A stretch of 64,000 nucleotides of DNA. Origin: Sorghum bicolor. Taxonomy: Eukaryota; Streptophyta; Magnoliopsida; Poales; Poaceae. The stretch spans positions 48,061,153 to 48,125,152 of the forward strand of contig NC_012870.2 in the NCBI RefSeq assembly GCF_000003195.3, in the 5' to 3' direction. Positions 22,999 to 34,371 of this stretch are shown in pieces (the stretch's first letter is position 1; each line of letters begins with the position of its first letter). The notes under the pieces were generated by a model that saw only the letters and a list, made by a program, of their open reading frames with translations, did no database searches and was not told the origin of the DNA. Made by a program: the position numbers and the translations under genes.

Positions 22999-25022
22999 CA
23001 TGTTTTGCTCCAAGTGTACCTGCTCATAGAGACAAGGCAGAGATCAAGTGCATGTGCCCTGTTGGTGGAAAACACCAACATAACCAAAAGTGTATTTGTT
23101 CTTCTCTAACCTTAAGCATAGGGAGCAAGACAAAGTTGATGGGTGATAAGTTCATGAGTGTAGCATTTAAAACAATTGTCAGATCAGATCGCTCAACCTT
23201 ATGGAAAGATAATCTATCTATGTATATGTATTTTTCTTTATATCTTCCCAAAGATTGAATGTGCAACCATTTTAGCTCATATGATTAGGAGTGTAGGATC
23301 ATGGAGGTCGTACTAGGAACAAAGATTAAAGGACTAAACATGCTGAATCAGTTGGGTTGGTTAATTTGGAGTTATAAACCATACATGTTTGTCTCTTTAT
23401 TTATGTGAACGCCAGAACCAAGGAGAAGCTTATAAAAGTGATAGTTACATATCTTAAGATGTTACCTTAATTGAAGAGTGATGGTACCATCTCACCTTGT
23501 GGAAGCTTCCCATTCATAGTAGTTGTGTATCTTGTTTATGTACTTTCCATGGATCATCTCTTATGAGCTATGTCTTTCTGGTGTAAATTGTTAAACTTCA
23601 TGTGTCTCTCTCTTTGTCTCTAATGTGAGTTTATCTCAGGACATCCTAGGTCGATATTGAAAGTTTTTCTGGAGGGGTTAGTCCGACAAAATATACCAAT
23701 GTCGACACAAGCAGTTTTTAGTTCAATTACCGAACTAGACTCCATGTCTAATCAGATTAAGGAAGGCTCTTTAACCTAAGCACCATGCTTACTTTAAAAG
23801 CCAATAGAAGTATGTGCAGTACTTCCAAACTAACACTTACTAGGATGAACAAAGGTAGCGTGATGGCATTTATAGAGATCTACTCAAGTAGAGATGAAGT
23901 AGTGTGCTTAGTATTTAACAAATTTAGCATGTCTCAAAGGTAGGGACAACCAACATAGCAACATGGCAAAGGATGTTTTTATGTAAGGTACTCCCCCAAG
24001 CTTGAATTTTGTAAAATTCAAGTTTGGATGAATTTAATTCAGTGTTGCATGATGATTAGTTGGACATACCTTGTGCTTGTCATTCATCTGATCTTCTTGC
24101 TCCAATCCTGGAAAGGTTAGTGACAAGAATACCCGAAGGAATATTTTCACAATTATCCTTATATGCTCAATACACAAGGTAATGTTGTAAATAATTAAAA
24201 GCTCATGTTACGATCTGATCAGTGCTTATTTTAGGACACTAAGCTTGTCCTTGGGAAACCATCAATTTATGTCGGCGAAGTGGTTTCCCTTCCAACGCTG
24301 ACCTATATTAAGATCAACTCAACGAGATCTGCAATATTTATTATAGACATATGCATCGACAACCGCCCTTGTAAAGTTTTTATAAATAGAAAGGAAGAGG
24401 GGGTTGAAGATCTCAAATGTGGTGATGGTGGAGAGACCAATAGATTGGGAAGATGTTTCATATGAGCATGGAGTAAACGAAGTGGCTATGAAATAAATTC
24501 CATGCTCGTTAATGTTTTCTTTGTCTCCAATATGAATGTTCAGAGTTTCTCCTGGATTGGTCTCACCTATGTCCTCTGCTGTAGTTGGATGAATCTCATC
24601 TTCAAAGGGGGTCAAGAACTCACCATTTGAAATTGAGCCTAAGTCAGAATCCATTAAGGCTTCTTCCTTATCCATTTAGAACTTGTGATCAGGAAAGGGG
24701 AGGTGTTAGAATTTTCTACATGGCTTAGCTCTCCTTCTATGACATTACTTGACATGTCATCCTCATGGTCTTTATGACTCCTATGGTTTGTTCGTCTTGA
24801 TGGATTGCTAGGATCATTATGAGACTGAAAAGGAAAGGGATAAGAGGGGTCTCTAAGGTCAAGGATGGATTTAGAATTTGTGAACATGGAAGGGGAGCAG
24901 ATAGAATTTTCTACATGGCTTAGCTCTCCTTCACTTGATATGTCATCCTCGACTTCTTCATAATAGGAACCAGGACATTCTCTAAGAGAACCATTATTGC
25001 AAGGATTTGAATTGTCCCTATT
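22999..25022 (-). other. Interior of element G between CRM copies H1 and I (mostly non-coding)
   Basis: Minus-strand sequence of G. 23400-24480 is closely similar to 38990-40110 in element F, showing that G and F share this part. It includes CAAGCTTGGGGGAGTA (minus strand, about 24000), resembling a polypurine tract, next to an inverted repeat (AAACTTGAATTTT/AAAATTCAAG). A segment of about 45 bases containing TTTTCTACATGGCTTAGCTC occurs twice, at about 24711 and 24904. Apart from the gag-like fragment at 24319-24675, no supported gene. Confidence 0.65.
24319..24675 (-). pseudogene. Retrotransposon protein fragment of element G, function unknown
   Basis: A 118-codon open frame. Its C-terminal part (HGIYFIATSFTPCSYE, then VVDAYVYNKYCRS) recurs nearly unchanged in element F at 39916-40128, so it is a conserved part of this element group. 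I do not recognise a catalytic domain. It lies downstream of the gag core and is probably the remains of the polyprotein. Confidence 0.5.
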
Positions 25023-25584
25023 TCAAGGTCTCTTATGGAAGCAGAAGTCTAAACCATCAGCATCTGAAAGATTTAAGGTCAGAATTCCTTCCTCCCTTGT
25101 AGAATTTTGGGGTATTGATGGTTTAGGATCGATAGCTAAAGTTTGGGATTGAGGTGTTTGTGATCTGGCTATCGAAACTTCTTCTTGTCTAGGAACTGGT
25201 TCTTTCTCTTTCTTAGGGATATAAATGCTAGGAAACTTTCCACTCAATGAATCAATTAAATCCCTAGCTTCACTAGCAGGTAGGTGATAAAAGGATCCTC
25301 TAGAGGCTGTATTTATGGTTTGCTTATTTTCCCTACTAAGGCCCTCAAAAAAGTGAATTAGAAGAACTTCTTCTGGAATAGAAAGCTTTGGGCCAGTGAG
25401 AGTAAGGTTAATAAAGCGGTCCCATGATTTGCCAATATATTCTTCTTCAAGTTGTCTAAAAGAAATAATCTCACGCCGAAGTTCTGCCACTTTGGAGATT
25501 GGAAAATATTTAAAAAGAAAAAAATATAACTCCTTCCAATCTCCATGAACACTCCCTACTTTGAGTTTGTACCATTGTCTAGCT
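25023..25584 (-). pseudogene. gag of element G, C-terminal part
   Basis: The gag core continues from the fragment at 32292-32435. Motifs are KARQWYKLKVG, WKELYFFLFKYFP, then FEGLSRENKQTINTASRG. It ends at 25023. Element I interrupts the gene inside a Gly-Lys codon pair of the FPFSLTGKARQWY motif. No CCHC knuckle is visible. Confidence 0.82.
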
Positions 25585-25589
25585 TTTCC

Positions 25590-26783
25590 TGATATGACCA
25601 CGCCACCAAGCAAGATGTCACAAGCTCCAAGTCAAGCTACACCTACTCAAGTTTCACCTACATCGACACCAGCCTAAGTCATCGATGGACCGATTACACG
25701 TAGTCGTGCAAAGAAGCTACAACAAGAGGTCCACGCGGTACTTTGTGAGATTCATTTTAATATTAATGAGAATTATATACTACCTAAGTATTGTAACTTG
25801 ATTGTACTCAGGTATATAGAAGAAGAGAAGGATGAATCGGACCCTGAAGAACGGAACAGTGCAAGTTCCAAAAGATGTCAAAAACGGACCAGTGGAAGTC
25901 AAAAACGGACCAGTGCAAGAAATCTTCATAACTTTTCACTCACAAACGCTATGAAGGTCCATGAGCACTTGTTGGAAAGCTTGACACGTCTACTTTCCAA
26001 TGAATCTAGTGGCGACTAGTTTGGATACTCCATATTGCCTCTAGACCAGAATTAGCACAGACTGCTCAGAAGGTCAACAGTCTATCGTGACAGAATGTTG
26101 GTACAACTTGCCAAGTAAAACTGTACCAATCTACAATGTTTCATGCTGGTTGGCATACATTGCTGGAAAGCCCTTTGAGTCTAGTTTCACACCCAAGAAA
26201 TGGTTCATCATTTGGACTTCCCAATAAAAAGTTATGGTCAGCTTATTGGAAACTGCTCTGGAGGCCAACAGTCACGCGAAGTCACTTCGGGAATCCATTT
26301 CGAGGGGACCTTTCACATTGCCTTCCCTCAAAACCTCTATTTCGTTTTCATACCTATCTAGCAGGGCTGTTGCTAGTATAAATACCCCCTAAGACTTATT
26401 GTAATCTAAGACTTTGATAATTGAAATACAGAACCCCTTTGTTCCGCTGCGTGCTAACAAATCCTGAGAGTGATCTCTACCCCTTTGCTCTTGTGATTTC
26501 CTCGCAGGATTACATAGGCGGCGGCTTCATCCGCTCCCAATTGGTGCTCCTACTCCCTTCAAGGTATTCCTTGATTGATTGTAGGCTGTGTTGGTTGGTT
26601 CCTTGAGAGTGTGGTTGGGCGAATCCTCGATTCAGGTTGCCGGTTAAAGACGGTGGTTGGCTTCGAGTTTTATTTGCCAGGTTGCACTAGTTATCGCTGC
26701 TTGCAGCAAGTTATCCGGCTGTTCTTCAGCTAGTTATCGGTGTTCATCCTACGTCGTGAAGATCGGGACAACGTGTCGCATCA
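25590..26783 (+). repeat. 5' LTR of CRM element I
   Basis: It starts TGATATGACCACGCC and ends GTGTCGCATCA. TATAAATA is at 26377-26384. The first 430 bases repeat the integrase tail (ITRSRAKKLQQEV at about 25693), here without an upstream gene. Confidence 0.92.
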
Positions 26784-26785
26784 TC

Positions 26786-26797
26786 TGGTATCAAAGC
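26786..26797 (+). other. Primer binding site of element I
   Basis: TGGTATCAAAGC, one change from the initiator tRNA-Met match TGGTATCAGAGC in H1. Confidence 0.85.
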
Positions 26798-27736
26798 TTT
26801 CGTTACCATGGTAGGAATTTTGTCCCTAGCTACATATATATTTTGCTTTCGTCCTATCCACCAAAAAGCCAGAAAAATATATTGCTTAGACCTTTGTTTC
26901 AATCTGTTATTTTAGTGAGTTTGGTTAAGTTGCAGTCCATTAGAGTCTTTGTTTTAGTTGCTGATCATTTATCCTTCGCGTGTTCTTTGTGCCTCTTTTA
27001 TATCTAAAAATCCCCACAAAAAAAACTCAATAGCCTATATCATCCTTTGTGTTAACTTTGATCCTATCTAGCTACTGGTTGTTGTTTTATTTCTGTCTTT
27101 AGTTGTGCAAGTGTCATAATCTGATCCCTGTGTTTAGTTCTATAAAAAAAGTGTGTCAAAAAAAATAGAAAAGAAAGTGCAAAAAAAAGTGAAGTGAAAA
27201 AAAAAGTTGAGAAAGGTTCAGAGAGAAAGCCTGAAAGATTAGTTGGTTTTTGTGCACAAGTGCTGAAAGTTTCATATCAAGTTCTGCAACCAGTTTGCTA
27301 TCTCTGTTTGGTGCAATATTTTGGTTGGGTCTGATTGCAACACTTGCATCCCAATTATACTCCTTGTTTGCATCAAATCTGAATTTTCTTTGCGTGTGTG
27401 TGATCATTTACTTCTTTCATATCTTGTGGTCAGCACTAGGCAGAGAACCTCTAGTTTGGATCGTTACTTAACTTTACAACAACTAGAATTCAGATTGCAT
27501 TCCTTGTGTATTACTCCCCACCAAGCTCCACATAAAAACCATCGTAATCGGTACTCTCTGTTCTTGTATTCGCCTCGCCATCACTTTCAGTTGCCACCAC
27601 ACATTTGTTTTCCTTGTAATCTGTAGCAGAGGAATTCATAAGAGCTTTGGTGGTTAGAGAGATGAGTTGTGAGAGCCACCAAATTTTCATATTCCACAAA
27701 TACAAATTATTTGTATTCAGCTAACCTTACAGGAAG

Positions 27737-28861
27737 ATGGGTCTAGTGGACATCAAAGATCGTGTTACCATAGCATAATTTAACAAACTCCGACAAAGCA
27801 TGGAAGAAAAGCAAGATAGGTTGACACAAGATCTTCAGAATCTTATGACTGAAATCAGAAGGCATCGTCCACCTCATGATGGTGCAAGCAACCATAGTGG
27901 AGATAGAGAAGATAGTGCTGGAAGAAGAGGAGGTCAAAGGAACCAGAGGGCTGCATATGGTAGAGGAAGAAGACATAGTCCAAGAAAGGATGATGAATCT
28001 GAAGATGAGGCTGATGACAATCGCTTCCAACTCAGTTTTGGTCGTCGATGTCATAGAAGAGGCAACCATGAAGAAAGATTTGGCAAACTGAAATTTACCA
28101 TGCCAAAATTTGTTGCTGAACCATCCACGAGGAATTTCTCTGGAGGAAGCAAATCAAACACAAAGTTTGCTGCTGAACCGTCCACGGTGAAAGGCTCAAG
28201 TGGAGGCTTACGATCAAATTTTCAGGGTACTTTTAGTGGAAAGAACACTGCTGTCTCAAGTTCAAAACCAACAGCATCAACCACTACTTCAGTGGGTTCT
28301 ACTTCCAGGAGTAGTGGAATTCAGTACTTCAAGTGTGGAGGCCATGGGCATATAAGTAAGGAGTGCCTCAATAATCAGGTGATCATTGTGAATGATGATG
28401 GAGAATCTGAATCAGCTAGTGAAGAGGGAATTAAGGAGGAAGCCCATGAAGATGAGGACCTTACTAGCTATGAGTTTGAGCAAGGAGCTCCTCTTGAGAT
28501 GACTCAAACCTTGAGTGTTCAGGCAAATGAAGCTGAAAATGGGCAGCAACACAAATTATTTCAAACTAGAGCAAAGGTGCATGATAAAGAGGTGCAGGTG
28601 ATTATTGATGGACAGAGCTGCCAAAATCTTGCTAGTCGTGAGATGGGTGATAAACTTGGCTTGAAGCTGCTACAACACCCTCATCCATATAATGTACAAT
28701 GGCTGAATGATTCGGAAGATATCAAGATTGGATATAAAGTTAAAGTTCCATTCAAGATTGGTGAATATGTTGACACAGTAGAGTGTGATGTGGCACCTGT
28801 GTCGGTGTGTCACTTGCTGCTTCGAAGGCCATGGCAATATGATCGATATAGCCAACAGTGA
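27737..28861 (+). pseudogene. CRM gag-protease of element I, gag core deleted
   Basis: The ATG at 27737 is homologous to 18067 in H1, but a TAA stop follows within about 14 codons (CAA changed to TAA). [11 protein letters not shown] is joined directly to VAEPSTRNF at about 28110, removing the gag core that H1 retains. The knuckle at about 28323 reads YFKCGGHGHISKEC, with its first Cys replaced by Tyr. The protease site reads DGQS where H1 has DGGS. The frame ends at 28861. Confidence 0.87.
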
Positions 28862-29005
28862 GGGAGAACAAATCAGTTCAATATCAATCTAAAGGGGAAG
28901 AAGTTTGTTCTCAAGCCTATGACACCCCAACAAATCATGGCTGAACATTTACAAAAGAAATCTGAAATTGTTCCAGTGAGTAGATAGGAAGGAGAGCAAA
29001 AGAAA

Positions 29006-30580
29006 TTGAGTGCCATCCACAATTCGGTAAGTGAGTGCCACAAGCCAAATTTGAGGGAGAAAAAGAAAGGAGAGGGAGAGAATGTAGTCATGCTAGCCAC
29101 AAAATCTGAAATAAGAGAAGTGAGGAACAACCCCGAACAAGTGCTCTTTGTACTTGTGTACAAAGACATTTTAATTTCAGCTAACGACATGACCTCTCTT
29201 CTTAGTGTTGTGTCTCATCTTTTGCAGGACTATGGAGATGTCTTTCCAGAAGAAACACCGGCGGGACTACCTCCAATTCGTGGGATTGAGCATCAAATTG
29301 ATCTCATTCCAGGGGCTGCACTACCTAATCGACCACCATACCGAACCAATCCAGAAGAAACAAAGGAGATACAAAAGGCAAGTGCAAGAACTTCTTGATA
29401 AAGGTTTTGTTCGTGAAAGTTTAAGTCCTTGTGCTGTTCCTGTAATTTTAGTGCCTAAGAAAGATGGTTCTTGGAGGATGTGTGTTGATTGTAGAGCTAT
29501 AAATAACATCACTGTTCGCTGTCGCCATCCTATCCCACATTTAGATGACATGCTTGATGAATTAAGTGGTTCCACCATATTCACTAAAATTAATTTGAGA
29601 AGTGCATACCATCAGATAAGAATGAAAATAGGGGATGAATAGAAAACTACATTTAAAACACAATTTGGGCTGTATGAATGGTTAGTTATGCCTTTTGGTT
29701 TGACTAATGCTCCTAGTACTTTCATGAGATTAATGAACCATGTCTTGAGAGCTTTCATTGGAAAATTTATTGTTGTCTACTTCGATAATATCTTAATTTA
29801 CAGTAAGTCTTTTGAGGAACATGTGAATCATATTTGGCAAATCTTGGAAGTGCTTAGAAAGGATAAATTATTTGCTGATCTTGACAAGTGCAGTTTTTGC
29901 ACAGACCAGTTGTGTTTCTTGGCTTTGTTGTTTCAGGAAAAGGCATAAAAGTGGATGAAAGCAAGGTGAAAGCCATCAAAGATTGGCCAACTCCAACGAA
30001 TGTAAGTCAAGTAAGAAGTTTTCATGGCCTTGCTGGTTTTTATAGGTGGTTTGTGAGAGATTTCAGTACCATCGCTGCTCCTTTGAATGAATTGACAAAG
30101 AAAGGTGTTGACTTTAAATGGGAAAAATCACAACAAAATGCATTTCAAGAATTAAAGAAACGTTTGACTGAAGCACCTATACTTGTTCTTCCTGATTTCA
30201 CTAAAACTTTTGAAGTAGAAAGTGATGCTAGTGGAATTGGGATAGGAGGAGTCTTAATGCAACAAGTAAGACCTATAGCATATTTTAGTGAGAAACTAGG
30301 AGTTGCTCAATTGAATTTTTTTGTGTATGACAAAGAATTGTATGCTTTGGTGTGTGTGCTTGAAACATGGCAGCACTACTTATGGCCAAAAGAATTTGTT
30401 ATTCACTCTGACTATGATGCTTTGAAGTACTTGGAAGGACAAGCAAAACTAAACTGTCATCATGTCAAATGGGTTGAGTTCATCGAAACATTTCCATACA
30501 TTGTGAAATATAAGAAAGTGGTGAATTACACATTGTCAATGTTGCTGCGAACAATGGTGAAAAAGAACCTGAAGGTTTGA
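29006..30580 (+). pseudogene. CRM reverse transcriptase-RNase H of element I, ending at a deletion of the integrase core
   Basis: The N-terminal reverse transcriptase ([10 protein letters not shown]) is frameshifted by an extra A at 29372-29375. The fingers and palm follow ([15 protein letters not shown]), then a TAG at 29640 in place of the Trp of the DEWKT motif. The catalytic box reads YFDN instead of Y-x-D-D. Another frameshift lies at about 29900. RNase H follows ([16 protein letters not shown], then [19 protein letters not shown]). At about 30518 the sequence jumps from YIVKYKK to [11 protein letters not shown], so the zinc domain and most of the DDE core are gone. Confidence 0.88.
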
Positions 30581-30724
30581 GAGGAATGCTTGCCACATGT
30601 GGAGTTTGCATATAACAGGGCAGTACACTCTACCACTAATATGTGTTCTTTTGAAATTGTATATGGGTTCAAACCTATTGCTCTGATAGATTTGTTGCCC
30701 CTTCCATTGTAGGAAAGAACCAAT

Positions 30725-31558
30725 ATGGAAGCCTCCAAGCGTGTTGCATACATCAAGAAGGTACACGAGAAGACCAAGGAAGCAATTGAACTCAAGGCAG
30801 GACGCAAGGCTGCAAGTATGAACAAACATAGGAAGAAGGTGTTATTTGAACCCGGGGACTTGGTGTGGATACACTTGTGCAAGGATCGTTTTCCACAGCA
30901 GCGCAAATCAAAATTGCTGCCACGAGGAGATGGTCCATTTCGTGTTCTTGAGAAGATCAATGACAATGCATACAAGTTTGATCTTCCTGCATGTTATGCT
31001 GTGAGCAACTCCTTCAATGTTGCTGATCTCTCACCATTCACAAGTGAAGACACTTTAGAGTCGAGGACGACTCCTTTTCAAGGGGGGGAGGATGATATGA
31101 CCACGCCATCAAGCAAGATGTCACAAGCTCCAAGTCAAGCTGCACCTACTCAAGTTTCACCTACATCGACACCAGCCCAAGTCATCGATGGACCGATTAC
31201 ACGTAGTCGTGCAAAGAAGCTACAACAAGAGGTCCACACGCTACTTTGTGAGATTCATTTTAATATTAATGAGAATTATATACTACCTAAGTGTTGTACC
31301 TTGATTGTACTCAGGTATATAGAAGAAGAGAAGGATGAATCGGACCCTGAAGAACGGACCAGTGCAAGTTCCAAAAGATGTCAAAAACAGACCAGTGGAA
31401 GTCAAAAACGGACCAGTGCAAGAAATCTTCATAACTTTTCACTCACAAATGCTATGAAGGTCCATGAGCACTTGTTGGAAAGCTTGACACGTCTACTTTC
31501 CAATGAATCTAGTGGCGACCAGTTTGGATACTCCATATTGCCTCTAGACAAGAATTAG
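30725..31558 (+). pseudogene. Integrase C-terminal region of element I with LTR read-through
   Basis: Contains GDLVWIHL, GPFRVLEKINDNAYK, then the polypurine tract coded as FQGGEDD and about 154 codons inside the 3' LTR (ITRSRAKKLQQEV, ending YSILPLDKN). It is cut off from the upstream domains by stops near 30580 and 30709. Confidence 0.85.
31079..31092 (+). other. Polypurine tract of element I
   Basis: CAAGGGGGGGAGGA directly precedes the LTR start TGATATGACC, inside the integrase frame. Confidence 0.88.
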
Positions 31559-32286
31559 CACAGACTGCTCAGAAGGTCAACAGTCTGTCGTGACAGAATG
31601 TTGGTACAACTTGCCAAGTAAAACTGTACCAATCTACAATGTTTCGTGCTGGTTGGCATACATTGCTGGAAAGCCCTTTGAGTCTAGTTTCACACCCAAG
31701 AAACGGTTCATCATTTGGACTTCCCAATAAAAAGTTATGGTCAGTTTATTAGAAACTGCTCTGGAGGCCAACAGTCACGCGAAGTCACTTCGGGAATCCA
31801 TTTCGAGGGGACCTTTCACATTGCCTTCCCTCAGAAACTCTATTTCGTTTTCATACCTATCTAGCAGGGCTGTTGCTAGTATAAATACCCCCTAAGACTC
31901 ATTGTAATCTAAGACTTTGATAATTGAAATACAGAACCCCTTTGTTCAGCTGCGTGCTAACAAATCCAGAGAGTGATCTCTACCCCTTTGCCCTTGTGAT
32001 TTCCTCGCGGGATTACATAGGCGGCGGCTTCATCCGCTCCCAATTGGTGCTCCTACTCCCTTTAAGGTATTCCTTGATTGATTGTAGGCTGTGTTGGTTG
32101 GTTCATTGAGAGTGTGGTTGGGCGAATCCTCGATTCAGGTTGCCGGTTAAAGACGGTGGTTGGCTTCGAGTTTTATTTGCCAGGTTGCACTAGTTATCGC
32201 TGCTTGCAGCAAGTTATCCGGCTGTTCTTCAGCTAGTTATCGGTGTTCATCCTACGTCGTGAAGATCGGGACAACATGTCGCATCA
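31093..32286 (+). repeat. 3' LTR of CRM element I
   Basis: 1194 bp, the same length as the 5' copy, few differences. TATAAATA is at 31880-31887. It ends GCATCA before the TTTCC duplication. Confidence 0.92.
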
Positions 32287-32291
32287 TTTCC

Positions 32292-32435
32292 TGTTAAAGA
32301 GAATGGAAAGAGATTCCATTTAAGGGTCTCATCGGACATGCCTTCTATGCAAAGGAGGTCACAGACTCGATAAAACTCTCTTAGGTGTGTATGGGTTTTC
32401 CTCACCTTCTCCTGAGAAAGGTTGTTTTTGAACAA
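32292..32435 (-). pseudogene. gag of element G, N-terminal part
   Basis: The minus strand gives a short gag segment with RVCDLLCIEGMSDETLKW and FPFSLTG, which continues at 25584 (KARQWYK) across element I. The annotated start Met at 32435 may not be the true start, since homologous gag proteins are longer at the N-terminus. The leader to the primer site (32436-32689) holds nothing else recognisable. Confidence 0.72.
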
Positions 32436-32689
32436 ATTCTATGTATTCGGGGTCTATCTCAAACTAGATGCTATGATAGGCTTTGAAGATTTTGGTGGTT
32501 CGAGATGTGTGCCCGTAGGTCTATTAAACTGATAGATAGACATGTCTGCATTCATGATAGATCACAAATCAAGGATTAGATAAGAAGAAAGAATAGAAGA
32601 GATAAGGCAAAGGATAAAAGGAAAAATATATATATATTTTATTTTTTAGAAAATGATTAAGCTAGTTCGTAGTCAACTCAGCAACCGTC

Positions 32690-32707
32690 TCCCCGGCAAC
32701 GGCGCCA
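32690..32707 (-). other. tRNA-Asp primer binding site of element G
   Basis: TGGCGCCGTTGCCGGGGA on the minus strand, eight bases from the LTR end at 32716. Confidence 0.9.
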
Positions 32708-32715
32708 AAAATGCT

Positions 32716-32905
32716 TGTTGACACTTGCTAACACCACTTGAATACTAGGTTGTCATCCCCAGCATGGCACTAGATTGTACTACGGTATTTATACGCACAC
32801 AGATAAATCCGCAAGCGCATGGATACTGTTGTAGCTTTTACCCGGTTAAAGGTTTTAACATATCCACAGGGAAACGGGAGAACTGATCTACGCTCTAACT
32901 TAACC
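32716..32905 (-). repeat. 5' LTR of element G, 3' remnant
   Basis: It matches 12040-12104 plus 13239-13366 of the other G LTR. At 32905 it switches abruptly to the middle of a family 1 LTR (element E). The start of this LTR is at 56184-56320. About 1.04 kb of it is missing. Confidence 0.86.
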
Positions 32906-33898
32906 TTCAATATTATGAATATGACTTTGTTCTACTTCAATATATTGCTTATGACTTTGCTCTACTTGTTTATATTCCTAATTATATTGTTCTTAGTTTA
33001 TCATAGTTATATACTTGGCTTAGTTAGATTGGAATTATATACATGTTTAGGATCGTATAGCGTTTATCCATTGGATCCATGGGTAAATGATAGATATTGT
33101 GTAGACGTGGTGCTTATACCGTATTTATCTGCGATTGTACCCTATATGCCAGATCGCGGGGTAGTTCGTGATAGTGACAGCTTCATTGATTCTTATATAG
33201 TCCCCCTCTCGTGTCTAGGGCTGGCAGAGCAATATTATTACAGGGGAGTGATTGCTATGTTTCTCATATTCGTTGATAATATCACTCATGCATGGGCGTA
33301 ATCTTGTCTCACAATGATTGCTAAGTATAATTGCACTAACTATCATATGCTAGACTTGCTATAATAACTTAGAAAATATTCTTGTAGTTCGTCCTAATTC
33401 CATGCTAATGACTTGCTAGAATATCTAATTGAGGTGCTTATCATATTTATATGTGGCTAAGTTATGCTGATCAGATTAATTATCTTTGTCACTATTCATT
33501 ACTGTATATATCCTTTATGTGACACTTATCCCTGTATGATAAAGTTAGATAAATGTTCTCAATTATACATGCAATGATAGATACTCAATCTTATATTCCA
33601 TTGTATAATCACCATTGATGATTACTAATCCCTTCCTAGTGGTAAAAATATAAATAACGATACCTAGAATACTGCTCGGTTAAAATGATACATCGGTATT
33701 AATCTATGCGCTTGCAGATCCCATTTGATTATTTATTTAGATGAGCAATTGCATATTTCAATACCGCGTCTCTTATGTCATGCTGGGGATGAAAACTTGG
33801 CTTAAGTGGCATGAGGGATAGGTTTGGCATTTTTGGCACCATTATCAGAATTAGAAAATTAAGTCTACTTTTGGTAATGACGTTAAGAATACCCAACA
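32906..33898 (+). repeat. Truncated 5' LTR of element E
   Basis: It begins in the middle of the family 1 LTR at TTCAATATTATGAAT and runs to ACCCAACA. It contains most of the conserved 138-codon LTR frame. The promoter half is absent. Confidence 0.87.
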
Positions 33899-34056
33899 AG
33901 CATTTTTGGCGCCGTTGCCAGGGAAGGTTGATTACTAATCTGGAATGGATATAGAATTTTGAGTCATCATTCGCATCTCTAATATGATGAGCTTATCAAT
34001 TCTCTCATACAGTTTTACCTAGATATTTTTCTATTTTATCTTATGCAGGGTAATGT

Positions 34057-34371
34057 ATGAATAGAAGACATCTTCCAGGAAATTTTATTGATAACCCCGA
34101 AGCGTTATTTAGAAAAACAAGAGTCAAGCTCAAGAAGAGATCATCAACACTTCAGTAAGAAGCTTCATCCAATCAAGAAGATCACCGAAACTTGTCTTCA
34201 GAGTTCGAAGCCATGGCGAACAAATCGATCCATGAGTTCTCAGCTCCCACTACGGACAACATCCGCACTGGACCTGGTGCAGAGATCGATGGCAACTTTG
34301 AGCTCAAGCCTGGACTTATCAACATGGTGCAATCCAACCAGTTCTGTGGGAAGGCACACGAAGATGCTAGT
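34057..34371 (+). pseudogene. gag start of element E, cut by element F
   Basis: MNRRHLPGNF start at 34057. An in-frame TAA (CAA changed to TAA) lies at about 34157. The gag sequence continues to KAHEDAS at 34371 and resumes at 50131 after removing one CTAGT. Confidence 0.85.

Larger units (their letters stand above)
25590..32286 (+). mobile_element. CRM-type element I, complete ends, internally deleted
   Basis: Two LTRs of exactly 1194 bp (25590-26783 and 31093-32286), target duplication TTTCC on both sides (25585-25589 and 32287-32291), a tRNA-Met primer site and a polypurine tract. Gag core and integrase core are deleted and reverse transcriptase is damaged, so it must have moved with help from other elements or decayed later. 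It sits inside the gag gene of G. Confidence 0.92.

Noticed and set aside
22999..23003. CATGT after the H1 LTR as partner of the CATGT duplication of element C
   Set aside because: A chance match of five bases. C has its own pair at 40126-40130 and 48423-48427, and H1's left flank is truncated.
25590..26019. Independent small gene at the left end of element I
   Set aside because: It is the LTR copy of the integrase tail. The TTTCC duplication shows that the element, and so the LTR, begins at 25590.
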